Assembly (NCBI GenBank): GCA_003599865.1
Contig: QZKS01000007.1
Location: 1-64,000 of the forward strand
Length of the DNA: 64,000 nt
Direction of reading: 5' to 3'
Source: Desulfobacteraceae bacterium
Lineage (GTDB): Bacteria; Desulfobacterota; Desulfobacteria; Desulfobacterales; SURF-7
The position numbers were made by a program, and so were the translations under genes. Under the pieces are notes generated by a model. It saw only the letters and a program-made list of their open reading frames with translations. It had not been told where the DNA came from and searched no databases. The first letter of the stretch is position 1; each line of letters begins with the position of its first letter. Shown one piece after another: positions 54,852 through 64,000 of the stretch.

Positions 54852-54941
54852 CGGAGAGGGTGGGATTCGAACCCACGATCCCGTTATTAACAGGATACCG
54901 CTTTTCGAGAGCGGGGCCTTCAGCCGCTCGGCCACCTCTCC
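54852..54941 (-). tRNA. tRNA-Ser (anticodon CGA)
   Basis: A 90-base cloverleaf on the minus strand. Acceptor GGAGAGG pairs with CCTCTCC; the anticodon loop is CTCGAAA, so the anticodon is CGA for Ser (UCG). Unlike its neighbour, no CCA is encoded (the next bases are CTC). The long variable arm and GGTTCGAATCC T-loop are present. Confidence 0.95.
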
Positions 54942-55123
54942 ATGCATGCCGATCAACACCTGATGGTTGTTTTCAATATCGGTTTTGGAAAATGCTGTCA
55001 ATGATCGAATTCATTGCGCTTCTGAAAAATACTGAAATTAGCCTTGAACAATATTTTTCTTTTTAGTATCAGTTCATGATTTGATATTCTGGCAGTTAAA
55101 ATCATATTCTCAAGGAAAATATC

Positions 55124-56464
55124 ATGGCAACGGTCTTACCATTCAATGGAATTCTTTATAATCAGGAAATAATAGGCGACTTGTCAGCGGTCGTAACACC
55201 ACCTTATGATGTGATTTCTCCCGAAGAGCAGATACAATTTTATGAACGGCATCCCAACAATGTGGTCCGGCTGGATTTCGGGAAAAAAACGGCGGATGAT
55301 GATGAGAAAAACAATGTGAATACCCGGGCGGCCGGTTTTTTTAAAGATTGGATTGCGCAAGGGATTCTTCAGCGGGATTCAGAACCTTCCTTGTACCTGA
55401 CAACCGTTGCCTTTCAATTGGGAGACTGTTTGATTACCCGCTACGGAATGATCGCCCTCGTAGGTCTGGAGCCGTTTGAGAAGAGAATCGTACTCCCCCA
55501 TGAAAAAACATTCAGCAAGGTGAAATCGGAAAGATTTGATTTAATAAAGGCCTGTCATGCGAATTTCAGCCAGATTTTTTCATTGTATTCGGATCAGGAA
55601 GGTATTTTACACCTGCTAAAAGAAGCGGCCCTTGATTCGAAACCCCTTTTCGATATCCTGGATGACAAGAAAGACCGTCACAGGATGTGGCGGATTACGG
55701 AACCTGCTGTCCACCGCAAGGTGCAAAAGCTTATGGAAGACAAACGGCTGTTTATTGCCGATGGGCATCACCGGTATGAAACCGCCTTGAATTATCGGGC
55801 GTGGCGTTCAAAGAATGATCCTGATTTTACGGACAATCACCCGGCCAATTATGTGATGATGTACCTGTGCAGCATGGAAGATCCCGGACTGGTTATATTG
55901 CCGGCACACCGAATGCTTCATGATGTGGATTCCCAAATCATGAAAATCCTTCCCGGCAAACTGGAACAGTATTTTGAGATAACGAGGATTCCATTTGCCG
56001 GTAAGGACCAGTCAAAGGCGCGGAAAACCCTGATCGACATGCTGGGGGCCCATGAATCCGGGAATGCTCTCGGCGCATATATTAAAGGGTCGGATGCTTT
56101 TCTGTATCTGTCCCTGAAGCAGGGGGTCATGGAAACGACTTTTGGTCACACCATTCCGGAATCATTAAGACATCTGGATGTAACCGTCCTCACCAGACTT
56201 GTTTTAATGGAGATTCTCGGCTTTGACGGGAATCGTCTGGACAATGAACATCTGATATCTTATACAAGCAGCGCGGAAAAAGCCATTGATACGGTGGCCT
56301 CAGGCAAGAGCGATATGTGCTTTATCCTGAATCCGACAAAAATTGATCAGGTCCGGCAGATAGCCGAAGAAGGGCAGATCATGCCCAGAAAGACAACCTA
56401 TTTTTACCCAAAGGCTCTGACAGGTCAGGTTTTGAACCAACTGGATCGATCGGATGCCGGTTAA
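55124..56464 (+). CDS. DUF1015 family protein
   Basis: 446 residues of the DUF1015 family: ATVLPFNGILYNQEIIGDL, VVTPPYDVISPEEQIQFY at the start and ADGHHRYETALNYR in the middle (about 207-220). The family is widespread in anaerobes and bacteria, without an assigned function; a nucleotide- or serine-related kinase role has been proposed for related folds. It is convergent with the methyltransferase gene (four-base overlap of the ends). Confidence 0.92.
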   Translation: MATVLPFNGILYNQEIIGDLSAVVTPPYDVISPEEQIQFYERHPNNVVRLDFGKKTADDDEKNNVNTRAAGFFKDWIAQGILQRDSEPSLYLTTVAFQLGDCLITRYGMIALVGLEPFEKRIVLPHEKTFSKVKSERFDLIKACHANFSQIFSLYSDQEGILHLLKEAALDSKPLFDILDDKKDRHRMWRITEPAVHRKVQKLMEDKRLFIADGHHRYETALNYRAWRSKNDPDFTDNHPANYVMMYLCSMEDPGLVILPAHRMLHDVDSQIMKILPGKLEQYFEITRIPFAGKDQSKARKTLIDMLGAHESGNALGAYIKGSDAFLYLSLKQGVMETTFGHTIPESLRHLDVTVLTRLVLMEILGFDGNRLDNEHLISYTSSAEKAIDTVASGKSDMCFILNPTKIDQVRQIAEEGQIMPRKTTYFYPKALTGQVLNQLDRSDAG

Positions 56465-57219
56465 GGCTTGAACATATTTTCAACTTCGTCTGTGTAAATC
56501 CCCCGGTCTTGATAAACCATCAGCGGATTCAATATCTTTAATCCGTGTCGACCGCCCTTTATTCCTTCAACAAGAACAAGTTTCGCCTCTGCCCCCTGGC
56601 TGGAATGGATTGTCCGGATTCGTTTGGGTTCAATACCGGTTTTCCGCATGATAAACAGCAAGTCAACGGTGCGATCCGATGGATATATAGTGAAAAATTT
56701 TCCGGAGGTCCGGAGGATTTTTTCGGTTATGATGAGTATCTCCTCCAGCTTAATTTTAATTTCATGACGTGCGACAGCCCGTTGGGAATTCGGGTTGATT
56801 CTTCCCGTGTCTTTTTTTCGATAGGGAGGGTTGCTGATGACTATATCCACAGGGCCGGATAATCGGTCACAGGTTATCGTTTTCATGTCCGTACAAAGGA
56901 TTTGAATTCTTTTTTCCATTTTGTTTTCGATAACATTTTCCATCGCCATATCCGCCAGGTCAGGTTGTATTTCCACTCCCCAGTATCGGGTATCCGGGTT
57001 TCGGTGCGCCAGTATCAGGGGCAGGATTCCGCATCCCGTGCCAAGATCCACGATCGTGCTGAGGGGTTTGATTTCTGAAAAATCAGCCAGAAGAACAGCA
57101 TCAATGGAAAATCGATATCCTTTTTTATCCTGTTTTACGGAAATCCGGCCATTAAAAAAGGTGTCGGGTACAAATTGATTCATAGCGTTTGTATTTGCAA
57201 ACCGATGTCCGGAAGTCAA
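56461..57219 (-). CDS. TrmN6-like tRNA1(Val) (adenine37-N6)-methyltransferase family protein
   Basis: 252 residues if the TTG at 57219 is used, or about 240 from an ATG at 57183; neither has a strong Shine-Dalgarno. SAM-binding IVDLGTGCGILPLIL and the DIVISNPPYRK motif mark an N6-adenine methyltransferase of the TrmN6/YfiC type, and GYRFSIDAVLLADF is a family signature. Its TTG start would abut the stop of the upstream DciA-like gene. Confidence 0.85.
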   Translation of the reverse strand: MTSGHRFANTNAMNQFVPDTFFNGRISVKQDKKGYRFSIDAVLLADFSEIKPLSTIVDLGTGCGILPLILAHRNPDTRYWGVEIQPDLADMAMENVIENKMEKRIQILCTDMKTITCDRLSGPVDIVISNPPYRKKDTGRINPNSQRAVARHEIKIKLEEILIITEKILRTSGKFFTIYPSDRTVDLLFIMRKTGIEPKRIRTIHSSQGAEAKLVLVEGIKGGRHGLKILNPLMVYQDRGIYTDEVENMFKP

Positions 57220-57534
57220 TTATACAGATCCGATTTTGAATTTTATTTCCGTGACCATCTCTTTTCCAAGAGCGGTGTTCAGTTTCCGGATAATATCCTG
57301 TTTTAAAAATTGAAGCTGCTGCATCCATGGAGAGCTGGTTACATGCACAAGGAGAACATGGCCTTTAAATGCTGCCGGACGGGCATTCTCCGCAATGGTC
57401 GGTCCGATCGTTTCGCTCCACAGAGACCAGATCCTCGTCATCTCAATATCCGGCCGGTTTGAGCGACACGTATTCAGAATGCCGCTGATCAGGGTTCCGA
57501 CATGGGACAGTTCTTGGTTCTTTTTGTTGGTCAT
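57220..57534 (-). CDS. DUF721/DciA-like protein
   Basis: About 104 residues from an ATG at 57534, which has GAGG five bases ahead (frame open to 57579). The core IWSLWSETIGPTIAENARP and LLVHVTSSPWMQQLQFLK are DUF721 signatures. In other bacteria DciA helps load the replicative helicase. It abuts the methyltransferase gene. Confidence 0.85.
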   Translation of the reverse strand: MTNKKNQELSHVGTLISGILNTCRSNRPDIEMTRIWSLWSETIGPTIAENARPAAFKGHVLLVHVTSSPWMQQLQFLKQDIIRKLNTALGKEMVTEIKFKIGSV

Positions 57535-57876
57535 ACATGGCCTCATCGTAAAACGAATATGGGTTTTCAGAAATGTCATTCACTGTTTTTTTATTTATCC
57601 GTTCAGCTTTCATGTGAATGGATTTCCAAGGGTAATCGCACTGACGATAAAAGGGTTTTTACTTGACTTGACTCCTGATGTAAATTAGAAACAATTAAGA
57701 TTGGCAAAAAAACCGGATAAAATGAAAAATTGATTTTACGCAATCAAACTTTTTTCATAATGCCGATCGCCAGCGGTAAGAACACGGAGAGTGTCAGTCC
57801 ACAGAAATTTTTTTTCCGTTTCGTTTATCAGATGGTTTCAAAATTCAATAATGATTATTAAAAATTAGGAAAAGAC
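57535..57876. other. Divergent spacer between the DciA-like gene and hflK
   Basis: 342 bases. A promoter-like TTGACT (57663-57668), 17-base spacer and TAGAAA (57686-57691) point toward hflK, whose AGGAAAAG Shine-Dalgarno closes the spacer. Nothing else was seen. Confidence 0.4.
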
Positions 57877-58926
57877 ATGAGTTGGGATTGGGAAAAACTT
57901 CAACAGCAAAACCGTCAGCATCGCCAACAGGGATCCGGAGGGGGTATGCCTCCACAAATGGATGACTTGATGGAGAAACTGAAAAATTTTAAATTTACCG
58001 GCGGACCGGTCATCATTATCATTGTTGCAGCGGCCATTTTTCTGGCCACTTCTATGGTGTATACCGTTGGTGTTGATGAGGTCGGTATCGTGCAGTTTTT
58101 TGGTAAATATGTCCGCAACACAACACCGGGTCTCCATTTCAAACTGCCGGCAGGGATAGAAAAGGTGACAAAAGTCAGAATCCGGCATGTTTTTAAGGAA
58201 GAATTCGGATTCAAAACAATCAGAACAGCACGATCACAGGCGCCATCGGAAAGCGAGAATATAACCGAATCGCTGATGCTGACCGGAGATTTGAATGTGG
58301 CTCTTGTACCTTGGATTGTTCAATATAAGGTAAAAGATCCATTCAATTATCTGTTCAAGGTCCAGGATGTCACCCGGCTGTTGAGGGATTTATCCGAGGC
58401 CTCGATGCGGCTGGTTATCGGAGATCGGAGCATCAACGAGGTCATCAGCAAGCGGGAAGAGATTGCGATTGAGGCTAGAGAGGTCTTACAAAAGGAACTG
58501 GATCATGCAGAAACCGGGATACTGGTAACAACCGTTGAAATGAAAAAGACCAATGTTCCCGGACCGGTTCAACCGGCCTTTAATGAGGTGAATCAGGCAA
58601 CCCAGGAAAAAGAAAAGATGATATATCAGGCCAAAGAGGATTATAACAAGGCCATACCGGCTGCAAGAGGGGAGGCGGAGAGGACGATCCGGGCGGCTGA
58701 AGGTTATGCCCTGGAGCGTATCAACAGGGCAGATGGTGATGCCAAGAGATTCGTCGCCCTGTATCAGGAGTATGTTAAAGCAAAGGATGTTACCAAAAGG
58801 CGGATTTATCTGGAAATGATGAAAGAGCTTCTTCCCAAACTGGGAGACAAATACATCATCGACTCTGACCAGAAAAATGTATTGCCCTTATTGAATTTAG
58901 GAAAACAAAGTGGTGTCGTGAAATGA
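57877..58926 (+). CDS. hflK: FtsH protease modulator HflK
   Basis: 349 residues. A Gln/Gly-rich N-terminus is followed by one membrane helix (VIIIIVAAAIFLATSMVYTV, about 46-65) and an SPFH/band-7 domain (GVDEVGIVQFFGKYVR, GLHFKLPAGIEKV). The C-terminal coiled coil is Ala/Glu-rich. With HflC it forms a large complex around FtsH. The hflC start overlaps its stop (ATGA). Confidence 0.95.
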   Translation: MSWDWEKLQQQNRQHRQQGSGGGMPPQMDDLMEKLKNFKFTGGPVIIIIVAAAIFLATSMVYTVGVDEVGIVQFFGKYVRNTTPGLHFKLPAGIEKVTKVRIRHVFKEEFGFKTIRTARSQAPSESENITESLMLTGDLNVALVPWIVQYKVKDPFNYLFKVQDVTRLLRDLSEASMRLVIGDRSINEVISKREEIAIEAREVLQKELDHAETGILVTTVEMKKTNVPGPVQPAFNEVNQATQEKEKMIYQAKEDYNKAIPAARGEAERTIRAAEGYALERINRADGDAKRFVALYQEYVKAKDVTKRRIYLEMMKELLPKLGDKYIIDSDQKNVLPLLNLGKQSGVVK

Positions 58927-59885
58927 AAATAAACAATATTATCCTCATACTGGTTGTTGTTTTTGGTATTGTTCTTTATGCCTCTGCATTTATTGTCGAC
59001 GAGACGGAACAGGTGGTTGTCACCCGATTTGGAAAGGTGGTCGGAGCCCCGAAATTGGATCCGGGGCTTAATTTTAAAATCCCGATTATAGATATTGCCA
59101 ATTTTTTTCCCAAAAATCTGCAGCAATGGGATGGCGAGTCCGGACAGATCCCCACCCTTGACAAAACGTATATCTGGGTGGATACCTTTGCCAGATGGCG
59201 GATTGTTGATCCGGTAAAGTTTTTTCAGACCGTAGGCAATACCTTGAACGCCATGGGACGGCTTGATGACATCATTGATTCCGCGGTTCGGAATTTCGTT
59301 ACCTCTTACGATCTGATCGAGAGCGTCCGGAACGGGAACCGAAAGATGGTGTTTGATTTAGAGGGACAGGATACGCTGATTGTTGTGGATGGGAAAAAGT
59401 CACCGGTCGCGAGCTACCGAGTCAATTTCGGAAGGGGTAAAATCACACAAGGGATACGGGAGCAGGCGCAGCCGAAACTGGTTGAATTCGGGATTGAGCT
59501 TGTCGATGTCAAGATCAAGCGGGTCAACTATGTGGAAGAGGTCAGGCAAACAGTTTATGATAGAATGATCGCCGAACGAAAACAGATTGCAGAAAAATTT
59601 CGATCTGAAGGGCGTGGTGAGGCAAGAAAATGGCTTGGTAAAAAAGAAAAGGATTTAAACCAGATCACCTCAGAGGCATACAAGGCTGCACAGGAAATTA
59701 AAGGGCAGGCTGACGCAACCGTCACCAGAACACTTGCAGAAGCTTATGGGAAAGACCCGGAGTTTTATTCCTTTATCAAGACACTCGAGATATACAACAG
59801 TTCTCTTGATGCGAAAAGTTCCGTAGTATTGTCAACCGACTCTGAATTTTTAAAATACTTTAAAAATTATTCAGGTACTCGTTGA
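58923..59885 (+). CDS. hflC: FtsH protease modulator HflC
   Basis: 320 residues: an N-terminal membrane helix (IILILVVVFGIVLYASAFIV), an SPFH domain starting ETEQVVVTRFGKVVGAPKLD, and the conserved YDRMIAERKQIAEKFRSEG with a C-terminal coiled coil ending in a YNSSLDAKSSVVLSTDSEF stretch. It pairs with HflK, overlapping by four bases. A bidirectional terminator follows. Confidence 0.96.
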   Translation: MKINNIILILVVVFGIVLYASAFIVDETEQVVVTRFGKVVGAPKLDPGLNFKIPIIDIANFFPKNLQQWDGESGQIPTLDKTYIWVDTFARWRIVDPVKFFQTVGNTLNAMGRLDDIIDSAVRNFVTSYDLIESVRNGNRKMVFDLEGQDTLIVVDGKKSPVASYRVNFGRGKITQGIREQAQPKLVEFGIELVDVKIKRVNYVEEVRQTVYDRMIAERKQIAEKFRSEGRGEARKWLGKKEKDLNQITSEAYKAAQEIKGQADATVTRTLAEAYGKDPEFYSFIKTLEIYNSSLDAKSSVVLSTDSEFLKYFKNYSGTR

Positions 59886-59903
59886 CATATCCGCCATCAG
59901 CAT

Positions 59904-59950
59904 AAAAAAGCAGAAAGCACCTGCATAGATGCATGTGCTTTCTGCTTTTT
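59904..59950. terminator. Bidirectional terminator between hflC and the small ribosomal-protein gene
   Basis: AAAAAGCAGAAAGCAC (left) pairs with GTGCTTTCTGCTTTTT (right), with inner pairing of TGCAT/ATGCA. T-runs follow on both strands, so it can end hflC on the plus strand and the small gene on the minus strand. Confidence 0.75.
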
Positions 59951-59979
59951 AACAAATCGTAAAGAATAGCGGTATAGTC

Positions 59980-60078
59980 TTACTTACCTTTTCTTCTCTG
60001 ATGTCGTGTACGGGCCAGAAGCTTTTTGTGTTTATGTTTTGTCATCTTTTTTCTTCTTTTTTTGATTACGCTACCCAA
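59980..60078 (-). CDS. AURKAIP1/COX24-domain small ribosomal protein (32 residues)
   Basis: A 33-codon frame with TTG start, preceded six bases earlier by a perfect GGAGGTGG (60083-60090 on the other strand). The product starts MGSVIKKRRKKMTKHKHKK, and continues LLARTRHQRRKGK, almost all Lys, Arg and His. This is the AURKAIP1/COX24 (mitochondrial mS38-like) motif found in bacterial small-subunit ribosomes, where very short basic proteins of this kind have been reported. Short length and the TTG start make it easy to miss. Confidence 0.88.
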   Translation of the reverse strand: MGSVIKKRRKKMTKHKHKKLLARTRHQRRKGK

Positions 60079-60196
60079 CAGACCACCTCCAATCTTGACG
60101 AATCCTTGTTAAAATAATAAAGTGTAACGTTAACACGTTTAGGGAATATCTGTCTACCTTTTTTTAAATAAAGAATCAATAGAAAATTTAAACTTT

Positions 60197-60724
60197 ATGG
60201 ATACCTTCACTCCGGATCAAATTCAAATTGTAAATGACGCTGTGGCCATGTCGGAGGAGGTTGTCTGCAATTATTATAAAATGTCTGCAAATCAGTGGTT
60301 ACGGCATCGGTATGATGTCAAAACGCTTGCGGATTTAGATCATACGGAAATTATTCATGGCCCTTTTGCTCAAATCATCCGGTACAAGGGGCGTCGCAAA
60401 AACACGATGCTTGGTTCCTCAACATATGATTTCTATAAGATTTGTATCCAGGACCATGCGATTCTTGCTGCCCTGAAAAGTTCTGCGGAATTGGCATTAT
60501 TCCCCTTTACGCTTTATATCATCACCCATGAATTGGTTCATATTGTGAGATTTGCTAAATTTCTTACGGGATTTGACGCATCACCGGATGAAAAAATTAA
60601 AGAGGAATCGCGTGTTCATGAAAAAACCCATGAGATCCTGCACCCTCTTGGTGTAGCAGGTATGGAGAGCGCATTCCGGTTTTATAGAAAATGGCGTAAC
60701 CATACGGAAAATTTAATTATATAG
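60197..60724 (+). CDS. Unknown protein with an HExxH zinc-protease-like motif
   Basis: 175 residues, no signal peptide. THELVHIVRF (H111, E112, H115) is a metalloprotease-type HExxH; a possible third ligand is among E137, H141 and H145 in EESRVHEKTHEIL. The protein is otherwise unfamiliar. The start region has no good Shine-Dalgarno. It lies between the ribosomal-protein gene (divergent) and fmdB. Confidence 0.75.
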   Translation: MDTFTPDQIQIVNDAVAMSEEVVCNYYKMSANQWLRHRYDVKTLADLDHTEIIHGPFAQIIRYKGRRKNTMLGSSTYDFYKICIQDHAILAALKSSAELALFPFTLYIITHELVHIVRFAKFLTGFDASPDEKIKEESRVHEKTHEILHPLGVAGMESAFRFYRKWRNHTENLII

Positions 60725-60751
60725 TATTTTAAAAAACTATTTTCAGGATGC

Positions 60752-60779
60752 TTGACAAATGGCTTTCGCTGATTATTTT
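60752..60779 (+). promoter_or_regulatory. Sigma-70-type promoter upstream of the FmdB gene
   Basis: TTGACA (60752-60757), 16 bases, TATTTT (60774-60779), about 80 bases before the fmdB ATG and just after the HExxH gene. No heat-shock CIRCE element was found between here and groES. Confidence 0.5.
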
Positions 60780-60860
60780 AGTTCAGGTTTTACCGGGCCG
60801 GAAAACCTGAGCCCGATTCTTGCGTTTTGCTAAAGAAGTTTTTTTTCAGGAGATAGAAAA

Positions 60861-61133
60861 ATGCCGATTTATGAATATGAGTGTACAGCGTGCGGAGTTC
60901 ATGAAGAAGTCATTCAGAAATTTTCTGACAAGCCATTGACCACATGCTCCAAATGTTCCGGAAAACTGCATAAGTTGATTTCACAAAGCTCTTTTCATTT
61001 AAAGGGCTCTGGCTGGTATGTCACGGACTATACAAGCAACGCGAAGAAATCGGAAACTGCTGCGAAAAGCGACGAGACAAAAACGACCGAGAAAAAGAAA
61101 ACCGAGAACAGCAACACAACGTCTGCAGAATGA
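60861..61133 (+). CDS. FmdB-family zinc-ribbon protein
   Basis: 90 residues. MPIYEYECTACGVHEEVIQK with C8, C11 and TTCSKCSG (C29, C32) gives a zinc ribbon, followed by GSGWYVTDY and a Lys/Glu/Thr-rich disordered tail (from about 58). These proteins regulate or act in C1 and formamide/formate metabolism in some bacteria, but the function is mostly unknown. It precedes groES by about 240 bases. Confidence 0.92.
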   Translation: MPIYEYECTACGVHEEVIQKFSDKPLTTCSKCSGKLHKLISQSSFHLKGSGWYVTDYTSNAKKSETAAKSDETKTTEKKKTENSNTTSAE

Positions 61134-61374
61134 ATTTCAGTTTTTTGCAGTCATTGTCTTCATCAGCTTCCGGCAAGTTGCTTTAGGGTCGGGACTGATG
61201 ATTATGGCTTTGGAAATTGTTGTTATAAAAAGCCGACACTCGACGATGTTCATCCTTTACAAGTTGAAAAACATGATTATTTTTTCCGGAAAATATTTTT
61301 GGGATTTCGGTTGCTTCACGGCAACCAAATATTAGCAGTAACCTGATTAAATGAGTGAGAAAAGGAGAGGGAAT

Positions 61375-63332
<1,958 letters not shown>

Positions 63333-63382
63333 GTACCGCTTGAATAGTATCCCTGAATTGCGTTTCGCAGATAGATTCATAG

Positions 63383-63420
63383 TACCCCCGTACAGAGATT
63401 GTGCGGGGGTATCCTTTTTC
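63383..63420 (+). terminator. Rho-independent terminator of groESL
   Basis: TACCCCCG (63383-63390) pairs with CGGGGGTA (63404-63411), extended inward by TAC/GTG, followed by TCCTTTTT. Confidence 0.8.
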
Positions 63421-63445
63421 AAGGAGGAGAATTTCTGTAAATTCC

Positions 63446-63472
63446 TTGACACATCTGATGGGCTCATATAGT
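63446..63472 (+). promoter_or_regulatory. Promoter-like sequence upstream of tolQ
   Basis: TTGACA (63446-63451), a 15-base spacer and TATAGT (63467-63472). The spacer is shorter than ideal; TAGTTT at 17 bases is an alternative. It lies about 220 bases before the tolQ start. Confidence 0.4.
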
Positions 63473-63690
63473 TTATGAAAGGTAAAAAAATGAAAAAATA
63501 TACAATATATAGAAGGATTAAATAGTCATATTGGTATATCTTGATGTTGGCGGGCAAAAAAATATCCGTTTTTTTTCATGAAACAGGGCCTTCTTTTTTT
63601 TGTGAAATGCTCTAACAGATGCCGGATAAGAATTGGAATAGCGTTTAAAAAATAATTTTTTACCCAGAATAAGCAAACCGGAGATATAAT

Positions 63691-64000
63691 ATGTCACCAG
63701 ACCAGTTCAGTATTATTGAGATGTTTGCCAATGCAAGTACGATCGTTCAGCTTGTATTGCTGCTGCTCATCTTTTTCTCCATCGGTTCATGGACCATTAT
63801 TTTTTTAAAATATAACTATATCCGTAAGGCCTTTAATGAGTCTGCTTTTTTTATTGATTATTTTTGGAAAAGCCGTGATCTTTCCGATGCCTTTGCGCAG
63901 GCAAAAAAACTGGAAGCAAGTCCGGTTGCTCGGATTTTTCGCATCGGTTATATGGAACTGAAGAAGTTGAATCGATCCGGTGTTCCGATTGCACAGACTT
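63691..64000 (+). CDS. tolQ: TolQ/ExbB-family proton channel protein, 5' part only
   Basis: The first 103 residues, running off the right edge. MSPDQFSIIEMFANASTIVQ is followed by a membrane helix (LVLLLLIFFSIGSWTIIFLK) and the charged cytoplasmic segment typical of TolQ (ASPVARIFRIGYMELKKLN). CCGGAG precedes the ATG. TolQ works with TolR, TolA, TolB and Pal in envelope integrity; ExbB cannot be excluded without the rest, but the N-terminus is more TolQ-like. Confidence 0.88.
   Translation, partial: MSPDQFSIIEMFANASTIVQLVLLLLIFFSIGSWTIIFLKYNYIRKAFNESAFFIDYFWKSRDLSDAFAQAKKLEASPVARIFRIGYMELKKLNRSGVPIAQT

Larger units (their letters stand above)
63333..63690. other. Spacer between groEL and tolQ
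   Basis: 358 bases. It holds the groEL terminator (63383-63420) and a promoter-like pair toward tolQ (63446-63472), listed separately. The rest is AT-rich with no gene. Confidence 0.6.

Noticed and set aside
61134-61374. CIRCE (HrcA) element upstream of groES
   Set aside because: No TTAGCACTC-N9-GAGTGCTAA match was found in this interval; a sigma-32 promoter was also not convincing.

Overview
The window looks like a chromosomal segment of an anaerobic, probably sulfate-reducing member of the Desulfobacterota (Desulfobacterales-like). This is inferred from gene content: a DsrC-like sulfur-relay domain fused to a cysteine desulfurase, a tungsten/molybdenum aldehyde:ferredoxin oxidoreductase with a MoaD-like protein, a sdhCAB-type succinate/fumarate oxidoreductase, TRAP transport, DUF169, and several PAS/HisKA hybrid kinases and HD-GYP proteins. 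No 16S rRNA is present, so the placement is not proven. Coding density is high. No insertion sequence, prophage, CRISPR array or integrase was seen.

Layout. 0-9 kb: an HD hydrolase, a crotonase, a Sir2 deacylase, the GTPase Der, a minus-strand acyl-CoA operon (acyl-CoA dehydrogenase, acyl-CoA ligase, small Cys protein) and RarA. 9-16 kb: a TRAP transporter whose small permease carries an N-terminal zinc ribbon, apparently followed in one operon by a MoaD/ThiS-like protein and an alpha/beta hydrolase, convergent with an AOR gene and an unknown partner. 16-23 kb: a thioesterase, an HD-GYP (cyclic-di-GMP) response regulator and, divergent from it, an export locus: a secreted protein of six 36-residue repeats, two small secreted proteins, a CsgG-like outer-membrane lipoprotein with a peptidoglycan-binding-like domain, and an LPP20/FlgT-like periplasmic protein. 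This is the strongest candidate for an undescribed system, a curli-like surface fibre or matrix pathway without recognisable CsgE or CsgF.

23-32 kb: a B12-binding-like protein, an M48/TPR membrane protease, QueH, YggS, Maf, a Rossmann/Cys protein, DUF169, the DsrC-cysteine desulfurase fusion and a hybrid histidine kinase. 33-40 kb: a Na/Pi symporter with PhoU-like tail, a LysM protein, an HDDC2-type HD nucleotidase and sdhCAB. 40-50 kb: a degenerate HD-GYP response regulator, MotA/MotB, an MscS channel, an HTH-PTS IIA fusion, a ClC channel, a hybrid kinase with a small response regulator, and MurI. 51-57 kb: a replication/recombination block (recR, ybaB, dnaX), two tRNA-Ser genes, DUF1015, a TrmN6-like methyltransferase and a DciA-like protein. 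57-64 kb: hflKC, a 32-residue AURKAIP1/COX24-type ribosomal protein gene, an HExxH protein, an FmdB zinc ribbon, groES-groEL and the start of tolQ, which runs off the right edge.

All calls come from reading sequence and protein motifs by eye. No database search was run, and family names rest on recognised motifs.
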